Shown here: positions 1 to 6,113 of the stretch, piece by piece | Layout of the letters: every line of letters begins with the position of its first letter | How positions within the stretch are numbered: position 1 is the stretch's first letter | Assembly (NCBI GenBank): GCA_964346275.1 | Contig: CAYFUR010000134.1 | Span: 1-8,637 of the forward strand | Reading direction: 5' to 3' | From: CAYFUR01 sp964346275 | GTDB lineage: Bacteria > Sumerlaeota > Sumerlaeia > SLMS01 | DNA: 8,637 nt | Notes under the pieces: generated by a model | What the model was told of the DNA's origin: nothing | Databases searched by the model: none | Seen by the model: only the letters and a program-made list of their open reading frames with translations | Made by a program: the position numbers and the translations under genes

Positions 1-22
1 CGGGGAGGCGCGCCCCCCCAAT

Positions 23-40
23 AAAGATACGGACATCTTT
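23..40. repeat. Small perfect inverted repeat upstream of the thioredoxin gene
   Basis: Six-base arms AAAGAT (23-28) and ATCTTT (35-40) flank a 6-base centre. The repeat ends six bases before the Shine-Dalgarno sequence of the thioredoxin gene. It could be a leader hairpin or an operator half-site pair, or chance. Nothing else in the first 46 bases is recognisable, and no clear -35/-10 pair is visible. Confidence 0.3.
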
Positions 41-46
41 GAGAAC

Positions 47-53
47 AAGGAGG
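47..53 (+). promoter_or_regulatory. Ribosome binding site that fixes the thioredoxin start
   Basis: AAGGAGG is a full match to the anti-Shine-Dalgarno complement and lies 9 bases before ATG 63. It falls inside any reading that would start at the in-frame TTG at 39, so it favours ATG 63 as the true start. Confidence 0.8.
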
Positions 54-62
54 CTCACCGCC

Positions 63-626
63 ATGAACCGATTGTCTATACGACTGCTTTTTGCCGCCAT
101 TTTCGCGGCCGTTTTCTTCAGCCCGCAGGCGTCGCCCGCCGCGAATCCAGACGATAAGCCCACAACGCAGACCCAGACGTTTCAGTTTCCCGCACGAGAC
201 ACGACCCGCATCGTCGATAACGACGAGGTCGCTCGCATGGTGGAAACCCACGGGTCCGAGCTGCTCGTGGTCAACTTGTGGGCCACCTGGTGCGGACCCT
301 GTCTCGAAGAGCTCCCCTACTTTGAGCGCCTGGCCAGGGAAACCAAGGAAGGCGCCGTGCAGTTCGTCGGCGTTTCCGTGGACCTGAAAAACCAGGTCGA
401 ATCACAGGTCATCCCCTTTCTCAAAAAGCGGGAAATGCCTTATCCGAGCGTGGTTTTCTTCGGCGATTCCGAAGAAATGATCAACTTTTTCTCCACGGAG
501 TGGAAGGGCGACATCCCAGCGACCTTCTTCTATAACAAACAGGGCGAAAAGGTAGGCCAGTTCCTCGGCCAAGTGACCTATGAAGAACTGAAGCAGAAGG
601 TGGAGCAATTGCGGCAAAGCGGCTGA
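63..626 (+). CDS. Exported TlpA/ResA-like thioredoxin-fold protein
   Basis: 187 residues from ATG 63, which is preceded by a strong Shine-Dalgarno sequence. The N-terminus is a signal peptide: MNRLSIR, then a hydrophobic stretch at about 8-20, with a likely cut near the SPA-A at 24-27. A polar linker follows, then a thioredoxin-like domain at about 45-187. The redox motif is WCGPC with Cys77 and Cys80, inside NLWATWCGPCLEELPYF, which is typical of the TlpA/ResA/DsbE branch. The GDIPATFF segment holds the expected cis-proline (Pro152). The family acts outside the cytoplasmic membrane and reduces disulfides, often in cytochrome c maturation or protein repair. No cytochrome maturation gene is visible here, so the substrate is unknown. 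The gene faces the tonB-like gene and the two ends touch (stop 624-626, partner stop 627-629). The family call is firm and the physiological role is open. Confidence 0.88.
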   Translation: MNRLSIRLLFAAIFAAVFFSPQASPAANPDDKPTTQTQTFQFPARDTTRIVDNDEVARMVETHGSELLVVNLWATWCGPCLEELPYFERLARETKEGAVQFVGVSVDLKNQVESQVIPFLKKREMPYPSVVFFGDSEEMINFFSTEWKGDIPATFFYNKQGEKVGQFLGQVTYEELKQKVEQLRQSG

Positions 627-1535
627 TTACTGGTGGAAGAGAAACGAAATCTCCACGTCCACGTGGCTTTTCTCGAAGTCATCGGGGAACGGATTGAAAC
701 GCCGGGTTCGCTCGAGCGCCGTGATCGCCATGTCGTCCAACGTCCCATCGCCCGACGATTTGAGGATCCGAACGTTTGAAATCATTCCATCACGGCCGAT
801 ACGGCAAACAAGGATCGCCTTTGCCTCGCGCTGCTTGTCCGGCGGGACCTGAAAGAATTTGGACAACTTCCCCAGCGCGGCCCGGGCGTAATAGTCCGGC
901 AAGCCCATCCCTTTCAGGCTGGTTGCCCCCGAACTCACCTCTTTGTTTGAGGAGGAGGAAGTCGACGAGGAGGACCCCGAGCTGGAAGGACGGTCACGGT
1001 CCGGCGTCCGCGCGGGAGCTTTCGGCTTCGACGGCTTCGGTGATTCAGGAGTAGGCACCGGGCGCAGCTTGCGCGCTTCGCTCGGCGACAACGCGCTTTT
1101 TGAAGACTTTTTTTCCTCTTTCTTGACTTCCTCTTTTGGCGGCTCGATCTCTGGCGGTGTTGGCTTTGCCGTTTTGCGAGGCTTGGGCGTGGGCTTGGGC
1201 GCCTCGGTCCGTTTCGGCTTGGGGGTCGGGTCCGGCTTCTTCTGTGTCGGTTCCGGTGTTGGGTCCGGTTTTGGAGCTGGGGTCGCCTTCGGTTCCGGCG
1301 TCGATTTGGGTTCGGGTTCGCGCTTGCGTTCTTTCCGCTCAGGAGCAGGCGTCGATTTCGGCTTGGGCGGCTCGGGTTTCATGAGGGAAACCTCCACGAT
1401 GGTCCGCCCATCCCCGGCGCCGAGCTGGGCCCGTTCCGGTCGTGTGGCAGCCATTACCAACAGGCTGAAAGCCGCCAGGTGGGCGGCCACCGCCAACCCC
1501 AGTGAGAAACGGTATTTCCGCGGAATGAATCGCAT
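627..1535 (-). CDS. tonB: TonB-family energy transducer (TonB/TolA-like)
   Basis: 302 residues. A short basic N-terminus (RFIPRKYRF) is followed by one membrane anchor at about 11-31. Next comes a very long extended region at about 53-177 built from PKP, TPEP and TPKP units mixed with Lys/Glu, and a serine run at about 184-197. A TonB/TolA C-terminal domain follows at about 210-302 (YYARAALGKL, VCRIGRDGMISNVRILKSSG, then ALERTRRFNPFP). TonB-family proteins span the periplasm and pass proton-motive energy from ExbB/ExbD to outer-membrane partners. TonB itself is usually about 240 residues, so this linker is long. The gene is last in the minus-strand set, 9 bases after the exbD stop, with only a GGGGGGA-like site about 12 bases upstream, so it is probably translated by coupling. 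The Pro/Lys linker suits TonB, but a TolA-like role is not excluded. No outer-membrane receptor, tolB or pal is in view. Confidence 0.85.
   Translation of the reverse strand: MRFIPRKYRFSLGLAVAAHLAAFSLLVMAATRPERAQLGAGDGRTIVEVSLMKPEPPKPKSTPAPERKERKREPEPKSTPEPKATPAPKPDPTPEPTQKKPDPTPKPKRTEAPKPTPKPRKTAKPTPPEIEPPKEEVKKEEKKSSKSALSPSEARKLRPVPTPESPKPSKPKAPARTPDRDRPSSSGSSSSTSSSSNKEVSSGATSLKGMGLPDYYARAALGKLSKFFQVPPDKQREAKAILVCRIGRDGMISNVRILKSSGDGTLDDMAITALERTRRFNPFPDDFEKSHVDVEISFLFHQ
653..666 (+). terminator. Weak hairpin, possible terminator for the thioredoxin gene
   Basis: CCACGTCCACGTGG can fold into a 5-bp stem with a TCCA loop and is followed by CTTTTCTC on the plus strand. It lies inside the 3' end of the oppositely oriented tonB-like gene. 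It is the only candidate terminator near the convergent stops. The stem is short and the T tract is broken, so this is tentative. Confidence 0.22.
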
Positions 1536-1544
1536 GGCCGCCGG

Positions 1545-1967
1545 TTATTCCCCCCGCTCCGTGACGATTCCCAGATTGTGGATATCATTGAGTTTCAGGT
1601 CGTTGATCAACTTGGCGATATTTTCCCATGGCACGCTGCGGTCCGCTTCGAGGGCGACGGACTTGTTCGGGTCATAGTCTTCCCGGGACTTCACAATTTC
1701 CGGGAGATCCTCGAGCGCCACGGCGTCTCCATTCACGAAATAACCAGCCACCTGGGACGTTTCTGAATAAGTAACTCCAATAGTGACAGGTTTCTTCTGG
1801 TCCACTTGGCGCGATTTCTGGACCTTGGGAAGTTCCAAATCCACATTATAGCGAAGAGCCGGCGCCACCACCATGAAGGAAATCAGCAGCACGAACGTGA
1901 TATCGAGCAACGACGTCAGATTGATATGAGCATCCGGCAATTGCAGCGAGCGGGTCCGGCGTTTCAT
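1545..1967 (-). CDS. exbD: ExbD/TolR-family proton-channel subunit
   Basis: 140 residues, normal for the family. A short cytoplasmic N-terminus (KRRTRSLQLPDAH) precedes one membrane helix at about 17-38 that carries Asp22 in NLTSLLDITFVLL. This is the family's essential proton-carrying aspartate. The rest is a periplasmic domain with the usual beta/alpha pattern, ending in NDIHNLGIVTE, which resembles the ExbD/TolR C-terminus. It works with ExbB to energise the TonB-like protein encoded next. The start overlaps the exbB stop by 4 bases (ATGA), and AGGAGAA lies 9 bases upstream inside exbB, so the two are translationally coupled. ExbD and TolR cannot be told apart reliably by eye. The neighbouring TonB-like gene favours ExbD. 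Confidence 0.9.
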   Translation of the reverse strand: MKRRTRSLQLPDAHINLTSLLDITFVLLISFMVVAPALRYNVDLELPKVQKSRQVDQKKPVTIGVTYSETSQVAGYFVNGDAVALEDLPEIVKSREDYDPNKSVALEADRSVPWENIAKLINDLKLNDIHNLGIVTERGE

Positions 1968-2701
1968 CTCTGGCGCTTCTCCTGCAGCAGGATCTTTTTC
2001 CGCACCGCGTTTTCAATCGCGTGGGAGAAGCTTTCCATGCTGCCGATGAGCTTGTGGACCTCGCGTGCGCAAAAGTTATAAGCAATGAGCGCGGGAATCG
2101 CCGCGAGAAGTCCGAAAATCGTGGTCATCAACGCCGTGGAGATGCCGGGGGCCAGCGCCGTGAGGGCCGCACTCCCCTCGCGGCCGAGAGCCTGAAAAGA
2201 ACCCAGGACGCCCCAGACGGTGCCGAAAAGGCCGATAAAGGGCGCGAGGGTGGAGATCGTCGCCAGCGCCGTCAGTTTACTCTGGAGCCGCATTTCTTCC
2301 GACGCCATGGCCCGGTGCAGCGTCGCTTCGATGGAGGCCTTGGCGACCTCCAGCCGTTGGTCCAGGTCCAGAGGCGTTTTGTTGTCATCGAACCAGTTCT
2401 CCAACCGGCATTCGACATAGGTTTCCTTGAGCAGGCGAGCGATGGGGCTTTGCTTATAACGCTTGGAAGCGAGGAACAAGGTCTCCCAACTGCCATCGGA
2501 ATCGACAAGGCGCTGGAAGGCTCGGGAGTGCCTCTTCGCAGCCCAAAGTGCACTTAACTTAAAGAAAATCAGTGTTAAGCTGAAAATCGACAAGCCGACC
2601 AAAACGGCCAGGCAGGTCTTGCCAAAGAAGTCGTTGTCCTTGATGGCTGTGATGAAATCAACGGAGGACGCAAGGAGAAGAACGGGAACGGAGGCTTGCA
2701 T
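1964..2701 (-). CDS. exbB: ExbB/TolQ/MotA-family proton-channel subunit
   Basis: 245 residues, within the usual ExbB/TolQ range. Three membrane helices are visible at about 28-48, 144-168 and 188-210, with a large cytoplasmic loop between the first two. The family signature runs through TLAPFIGLFGTVWGVLGSF and ALAPGISTALMTTIFGLLAAIPA, where the conserved small and Thr residues line the proton path in ExbB/TolQ. It forms the inner-membrane pentamer around ExbD and powers TonB or TolA. The ATG has GAGGA about 12 bases upstream, a little far. An ATG 8 bases further upstream is out of frame. The 61 bases between the parB stop and this start show neither an obvious terminator nor a promoter, so read-through from parAB is likely. 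Assignment to ExbB rather than TolQ rests on the tonB-like neighbour. Confidence 0.9.
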   Translation of the reverse strand: MQASVPVLLLASSVDFITAIKDNDFFGKTCLAVLVGLSIFSLTLIFFKLSALWAAKRHSRAFQRLVDSDGSWETLFLASKRYKQSPIARLLKETYVECRLENWFDDNKTPLDLDQRLEVAKASIEATLHRAMASEEMRLQSKLTALATISTLAPFIGLFGTVWGVLGSFQALGREGSAALTALAPGISTALMTTIFGLLAAIPALIAYNFCAREVHKLIGSMESFSHAIENAVRKKILLQEKRQR

Positions 2702-2762
2702 CGCGGCATGGGATCCTCGAAAGGTTTTGCGGGATCGCGCCGAATTGCCAAGCCGCTAACTT

Positions 2763-3719
2763 TCAGTCGGGCAGACCGATGGCCTGGAAGAAACGCTCCA
2801 GTTCATCGGGATTGCGGAAGGGAATTTCCACAGCCCCCGACTGGCCGTCGCGCGACTTAATCCGGACGCGACACCCCAGATGAACCATGAGTCGTTCTTC
2901 GAGGGAAACAGTGTCAAGATTTTCAGCCGGCTGAGGCAGCGATTTTTTCCCGCGCCGATGAGTCGGAGCCCCCTCTTTCTGATAAGCCAGGGAGCGCCGT
3001 TCCGCCTCCCGCACGGAAAGCCCTTTTTCAATGATTTCCGTGCGTAACTTCTGGCGATAGAAGGCATCGTCGATCGCCAGGATCGCCCGGGCGTGACCAG
3101 GAGTCATGCGCCCTTCCTCCAATTCCCGCAGGACGTCCTCACCCAGTTTCAACAAGCGGAGGGCATTGGCCACCGTGGATCGATTTTTCCCAACACGTTG
3201 AGCCACCTGCTCTTGCGACCACCCAAAGGAATCGATAAGGGAGCGATAGGCGCGCGCTTCTTCCACGGCATTCAGGTCGTCACGCTGGACATTCTCGACA
3301 ATGGCGATCTCCAGCATTTCCTCTTCGGTGACGTCCTGGATGATCGCCGGTATCACGCGGAGGCTCGCTTTTTCCGCGGCCCGGAAGCGCCGCTCCCCCG
3401 CCACCAGCGTATAGCCGCCATCCGCGGCCCGGTTCTGAGAGACGAGTATGGGTTGCAGCACCCCATGAGAGGCGATGGAATCCGCCAGCTCGCGCAGGGA
3501 ATCTTCGTTAAAGCGCTGGCGCGGCTGATAAGGGTTTGTGCGGATGGAGTGAACGGGTATGTAATCTACGCGCCCCGCGGGATGGGAATCTTTATCACGA
3601 CCCGCCGCGGCGGGAACCTGGAGCTCCTCTTCGGTGGCTTTCTTCGGGTCCACTTTCACGGGACGCGCGCCGAGCAGGTCGCCCAATCCCCTGCCGAGTG
3701 CTTTCTTTCTCGCGCTCAT
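2763..3719 (-). CDS. parB: ParB/Spo0J chromosome-partition CTPase
   Basis: 318 residues, slightly longer than Spo0J. The N-terminal peptide KKALGRGLGDLLG (5-17) matches the ParA-stimulating tail of chromosomal ParBs. The ParB/Srx-type N-domain (about 52-150) holds NPYQPRQRF, GERRFR (108-113, CTP-binding arginine patch) and ENVQRDDLN (142-150). A helix-turn-helix for parS recognition follows at about 167-190 (SQEQVAQRVGKNRSTVANALRLL). A linker at about 245-268 leads to a C-terminal dimerisation domain. The linker is basic (HRRGKK), as expected for non-specific DNA contacts. Known role: ParB loads at parS, binds CTP, slides as a clamp and recruits ParA and SMC. AAGGAGG lies 9 bases before the ATG, and the start overlaps the parA stop by 4 bases. 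A perfect parS lies in parA. Confidence 0.97.
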   Translation of the reverse strand: MSARKKALGRGLGDLLGARPVKVDPKKATEEELQVPAAAGRDKDSHPAGRVDYIPVHSIRTNPYQPRQRFNEDSLRELADSIASHGVLQPILVSQNRAADGGYTLVAGERRFRAAEKASLRVIPAIIQDVTEEEMLEIAIVENVQRDDLNAVEEARAYRSLIDSFGWSQEQVAQRVGKNRSTVANALRLLKLGEDVLRELEEGRMTPGHARAILAIDDAFYRQKLRTEIIEKGLSVREAERRSLAYQKEGAPTHRRGKKSLPQPAENLDTVSLEERLMVHLGCRVRIKSRDGQSGAVEIPFRNPDELERFFQAIGLPD

Positions 3720-4615
3720 CTGGCCTGGCCTCCTTCTTTTCGGTCAAAGGGAGGGAGCTTTTCCAGCACCTCCCGGGTCAATGTCTCGTAAGCGCGGGCG
3801 CCGGCGCTCCATCGTTCGTATTCAAAAATCGTTTTTCCGTGAGAGGGACACTCGGAGAGGCGGATTGTCCTCGGAATGAGCGTTTTCATCACTTTTTCGC
3901 CCAGATACTCGCGCATTTCCTGAAGAACCTGCTGGGACAGATTGGTGCGAAGGTCCACCATCGTGAGCACACACCCCATCAGTTCGAGTCCGGGATTATG
4001 GGAGGACCGCACATCCTCCATGGTGTCGAGGAGCATGGTGAGGCCTTCAAGAGCAAGGAACTCGCACTGAACCGGCACGAGCATATAATCGGTGGCGATG
4101 AGGATATTCAGGGGAAGAATTCCCAGTGAGGGCGGCGCATCAAAAAGAATAATGTCGTGGGGAAAGGAATGGCGGGCCAGAGCGGCCTGGAAAGCCTGGT
4201 CGCGCTGCTCCCCCATCTTCAGCAGATCCATTTCCGCGCGAACGAGAGAGATGTTGGCGGGGTAGAGGTCCACACCTTCGAGGCGGGTGGGAGTCCAGCG
4301 GACCTGGTCATTCTGGAAGAGAAAATCATAGGTCGAGGGGTTCGTCGTATACTTTTCCACCCCGAGCGCCGTCGTGGCGTTCCCCTGCGGATCCAAGTCG
4401 AAGAGCAATACCCGGCGCCCTTGCAGAGCCAGGCCGTGAGCCAGGCTCACCGCCGTCGTTGTTTTGCCCACGCCGCCCTTCTGGTTGATCACCGCGATGC
4501 GGTAGGGGGGCTTTGTTTCACGTGAAACATCGGGGCGGTCGTCGAAGTAATGGAAACCCTCCAATTTGGCGCCTCGCTCGAAGAAGCTGTCGTCTTTCAA
4601 ATCGATCATCTTCAC
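3716..4615 (-). CDS. parA: ParA/Soj chromosome-partition ATPase
   Basis: 299 residues. A 38-residue N-terminal extension precedes the P-loop domain, and there is no helix-turn-helix, so this is the chromosomal Soj-like type. The deviant Walker A is KGGVGKTT (46-53) with signature Lys46 and Lys51. Walker A' is FDLDPQGNATT (Asp73, Asp75) and Walker B is IILFDAPPSLG (Asp159). Later segments PVQCEFLALEGL and RLSECPSHGKTIFEY are typical of Soj. ParA binds DNA non-specifically as an ATP dimer, and ParB stimulates its ATPase to move origins. Codons 30-34 (VSRET) together with the last base of codon 29 encode a perfect parS site. Two starts are possible, M1 (4615) and M3 (4609). Neither has a good Shine-Dalgarno sequence, and I keep the longer. 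First gene of the minus-strand set, about 50 bases downstream of a candidate promoter. Confidence 0.97.
   Translation of the reverse strand: MKMIDLKDDSFFERGAKLEGFHYFDDRPDVSRETKPPYRIAVINQKGGVGKTTTAVSLAHGLALQGRRVLLFDLDPQGNATTALGVEKYTTNPSTYDFLFQNDQVRWTPTRLEGVDLYPANISLVRAEMDLLKMGEQRDQAFQAALARHSFPHDIILFDAPPSLGILPLNILIATDYMLVPVQCEFLALEGLTMLLDTMEDVRSSHNPGLELMGCVLTMVDLRTNLSQQVLQEMREYLGEKVMKTLIPRTIRLSECPSHGKTIFEYERWSAGARAYETLTREVLEKLPPFDRKEGGQAR
4514..4529. promoter_or_regulatory. parS: parS centromere site, perfect 16-bp palindrome
   Basis: TGTTTCACGTGAAACA is identical to the widely conserved bacterial chromosomal parS consensus and is fully palindromic. It is ParB's loading site. It lies within parA, encoding Val-Ser-Arg-Glu-Thr at residues 30-34, about 145 bases downstream of the candidate parA promoter. 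I saw no second perfect copy in the window. Chromosomal parS sites cluster near the replication origin, which suggests that this locus is origin-proximal. Confidence 0.96.
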
Positions 4616-4672
4616 GACTTCGGAAGAGGGTCAATTGCTATCTTTTCTTACGCCCTTTATTTACTAACTTCC

Positions 4673-4700
4673 AAGATACCTGTTTTCAGTGCTCTGTCAA
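4673..4700 (-). promoter_or_regulatory. Candidate sigma70 promoter for the parA operon
   Basis: On the minus strand TTGACA (4700-4695, a perfect -35) is followed after 16 bases by TATCTT (4678-4673, four of six to TATAAT). Initiation would fall near 4666, giving a leader of about 50 bases before parA. A 5-bp inverted repeat (TCTGT 4693-4697, ACAGA 4704-4708) overlaps the -35 and might be an operator, or chance. Confidence 0.5.
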
Positions 4701-4739
4701 ACAACAGACCGCCCCCCGATTCCTTCCGGCAAGTTTGCG

Positions 4740-4772
4740 TTGACAGGATTCCCCATTTCCATAGCGTATAAA
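4740..4772 (+). promoter_or_regulatory. Candidate promoter for tRNA-Gln
   Basis: TTGACA at 4740-4745 is a perfect -35. TATAAA (4767-4772) is well placed for a start just before the tRNA, but the spacer is 21 bases. TAGCGT (4762-4767) has a 16-base spacer but is a poorer hexamer. The -35 boxes of this promoter and of the parA promoter lie about 40 bases apart and point away from each other. Confidence 0.45.
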
Positions 4773-4782
4773 GCCCCTCCGC

Positions 4783-4858
4783 TGGGGAGTAGTTCAGTTG
4801 GTAGAACGCGGGCCTTTGGAGCCCGATGTCGCAGGTTCGAGTCCTGCCTCCCCAGCCA
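4783..4858 (+). tRNA. tRNA-Gln, anticodon UUG, CCA encoded
   Basis: The full cloverleaf can be drawn by hand. The acceptor stem is TGGGGAG (4783-4789) with CTCCCCA (4848-4854). The D-stem is GTTC/GAAC with loop AGTTGGTA. The anticodon stem is CGGGC/GCCCG with loop CTTTGGA, giving anticodon TTG at 4816-4818. The variable loop is ATGTC, and the T-stem GCAGG/CCTGC closes TTCGAGT. The discriminator is G4855 and the CCA end is encoded at 4856-4858. U1-A72 and G73 agree with glutamine identity as known in Escherichia coli. It reads CAA and probably CAG codons. Confidence 0.97.
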
Positions 4859-4920
4859 CCGAATACGCGCCCCGTCAAGTCAATCAACTTGCCGCAATCC
4901 CGCTCTCCCGTCTTTTCCGG

Positions 4921-4951
4921 TTGAACCGCCCGGCCTCTCGCCCTCTATTAT
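4921..4951 (+). promoter_or_regulatory. Weak candidate promoter for prs
   Basis: TTGAAC (4921-4926) and TATTAT (4946-4951) are separated by 19 bases. The spacing is long and the -35 is imperfect. The resulting leader would be about 110 bases. The 208 bases between the tRNA and prs otherwise hold only a weak 5-bp inverted repeat (CAAGT 4876-4880, ACTTG 4887-4891) without a T tract, so prs could also be co-transcribed from the tRNA promoter. Confidence 0.3.
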
Positions 4952-5066
4952 TCTCCTTGCCCCAGAGCGCTCTTCATACAAGGGGCCGCCACACCACGGA
5001 TTCCTGCATTTCATCGACTTAGAAGCCACTTCGCGCGAGTTATTCTCTCTTGAAAAAGGCCGCCTC

Positions 5067-6038
5067 ATGCGCACCACCTTCAATGACAAAGACCCCGTGA
5101 TTCTCGCCGGAAGCGCATCATCCGCCCTGGCTGAGGACGTCGCCCGGCAGCTCGAACTTCCCCTCGGCGGGGTTGAGACGCGCCATTTCTCTGATTCGGA
5201 GACCTTCGTTAAAGTCACGGACAACGTGCGTGGACGCGACGTTTTCGTGATTCAAAGCACCAATTGCCCGACCAACGAGCACCTCATCGAGCTCCTCCTC
5301 CTCCTCGATGCGGTCCACCGGGCGTCCTCTGCCCGTGTCACAGCCGTCATCCCCTATTTCGGCTATGCGCGGCAGGACCGCAAAGAGCAGGGGCGCGTGG
5401 CACTCAGCGCCAAGCTCGTGGCCAATCTGATTTCCACCGCCGGGGCAGACCGCGTCTTGACGCTCGATCTCCACAGCGGACAGATCCAGGGCTTTTTTGA
5501 CCTTCCGGTGGATCATCTTCTCGCCGGCCCAACGCTCATCGACTACGTCCGCAACGCCAACCTGGGCGAGGTTTGCGTGGTTTCTCCCGATGTGGGAAAC
5601 GTCAAGCTGGCCCGCAATTACGCGGATATGCTCAATGCGCCCCTGGCGATTGTGGACAAGCGGCGCCCCGCTCCAAACGTCAGCGAAGTGATGTCCATCA
5701 TCGGCGAGCAAGAGGTCGTGGGAAAAAATGTGCTGATTTTCGACGATATGATTGACACGGCGGGCACCATCTGTAACGCCTCTCAGGCTTTGGTTGAACG
5801 GGGGGCACGCGACGTGTATGGCCTTGCGTCTCACGGTGTGCTTTCCGGGCCGGCGTTCGAGCGGCTGGAGAAAGCGCCCATCAGGGAAGTGATTATCACG
5901 AATACGATCTCGCAAGCCGACCGCGACCTGCCGGCAAAGATCAAAGTGCTCTCGGTGGCCCCAGTTATCGCCCAGGCGATCGAACGGATTCACAACCACC
6001 AATCGGTCAGCGCCCTTTTCCGGCAAATGGCCCACTAA
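5067..6038 (+). CDS. prs: Ribose-phosphate pyrophosphokinase (PRPP synthetase)
   Basis: 323 residues, standard for class I enzymes. It makes phosphoribosyl pyrophosphate from ribose 5-phosphate and ATP in the cytosol, feeding purine, pyrimidine, NAD, His and Trp synthesis. Visible landmarks are SDSETFVKVTDNVRGRDVF (42-60) and AVIPYFGYARQDRK (93-106), with the catalytic flexible loop continuing as EQGRV where most bacteria have a Pro-Arg version. DLHSGQIQGFFD (134-145) carries His136, and DKRRP (197-201) holds basic active-site residues. The PRPP-binding loop is FDDMIDTAGT (225-234). The frame is open upstream through the tRNA, but the conserved region begins at about residue 10 from ATG 5067. 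That ATG has AAAGG about 7 bases upstream, so the longer starts are rejected. Next in line are a possible micro-ORF and rplY, a common prs-rplY linkage. Confidence 0.97.
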   Translation: MRTTFNDKDPVILAGSASSALAEDVARQLELPLGGVETRHFSDSETFVKVTDNVRGRDVFVIQSTNCPTNEHLIELLLLLDAVHRASSARVTAVIPYFGYARQDRKEQGRVALSAKLVANLISTAGADRVLTLDLHSGQIQGFFDLPVDHLLAGPTLIDYVRNANLGEVCVVSPDVGNVKLARNYADMLNAPLAIVDKRRPAPNVSEVMSIIGEQEVVGKNVLIFDDMIDTAGTICNASQALVERGARDVYGLASHGVLSGPAFERLEKAPIREVIITNTISQADRDLPAKIKVLSVAPVIAQAIERIHNHQSVSALFRQMAH

Positions 6039-6041
6039 GCA

Positions 6042-6113
6042 ATGGCGCGAAAGCGCAAGAACCCAAAACCTTTCTGCCGCGCAAAAGAGCCGAGAAGGAA
6101 AAGAAAAAGATGA
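6042..6113 (+). CDS. Possible basic micro-ORF coupled to rplY
   Basis: ATG 6042 lies 3 bases after the prs stop and opens a 23-codon frame whose TGA (6111-6113) overlaps the rplY ATG (6110-6112). The peptide begins MARKRKNPKPFC and ends EPRRKRKR, with 13 Lys/Arg in 23 residues. There is no clear Shine-Dalgarno sequence, so translation would rely on reinitiation after prs. The prs-to-rplY gap is A- and G-rich, so chance basic codons are expected, and the purine run also supplies the rplY ribosome binding site (AAGGA at 6095-6099). It matches no family I recognise. Existence as a real product is uncertain. Confidence 0.25.
   Translation: MARKRKNPKPFCRAKEPRRKRKR

Noticed and set aside
39..62. 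TTG start giving eight more residues to the thioredoxin-like protein
   Set aside because: The Shine-Dalgarno sequence AAGGAGG lies inside this stretch and is ideally placed for ATG 63, and the signal peptide is more natural from there.
1574..1584. TTGTGGATATC, resembling a DnaA box
   Set aside because: It is a single imperfect match inside exbD, with no cluster and no AT-rich unwinding region nearby, so it does not support an origin here.
943..1677. Long plus-strand open frame rich in Gly, Val and Ser opposite the tonB-like gene
   Set aside because: It is the antisense reading of Pro/Lys/Thr codons. The minus-strand frame has a clear anchor, a family C-terminal domain and operon context.
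2702..2762. Possible terminator or promoter between parB and exbB
   Set aside because: I found only short GC-rich repeats without a T tract and no acceptable -35/-10 pair, so I annotated nothing.
4689..5066. Upstream in-frame extension of prs through the tRNA gene
   Set aside because: It would translate across tRNA-Gln. The conserved PRPP synthetase sequence begins right after ATG 5067, which gives the normal family length.
5118..6035. Minus-strand frame of about 305 codons opposite prs
   Set aside because: It is a shadow of a high-GC coding sequence. No recognisable domain is present, while the plus strand encodes an intact PRPP synthetase.
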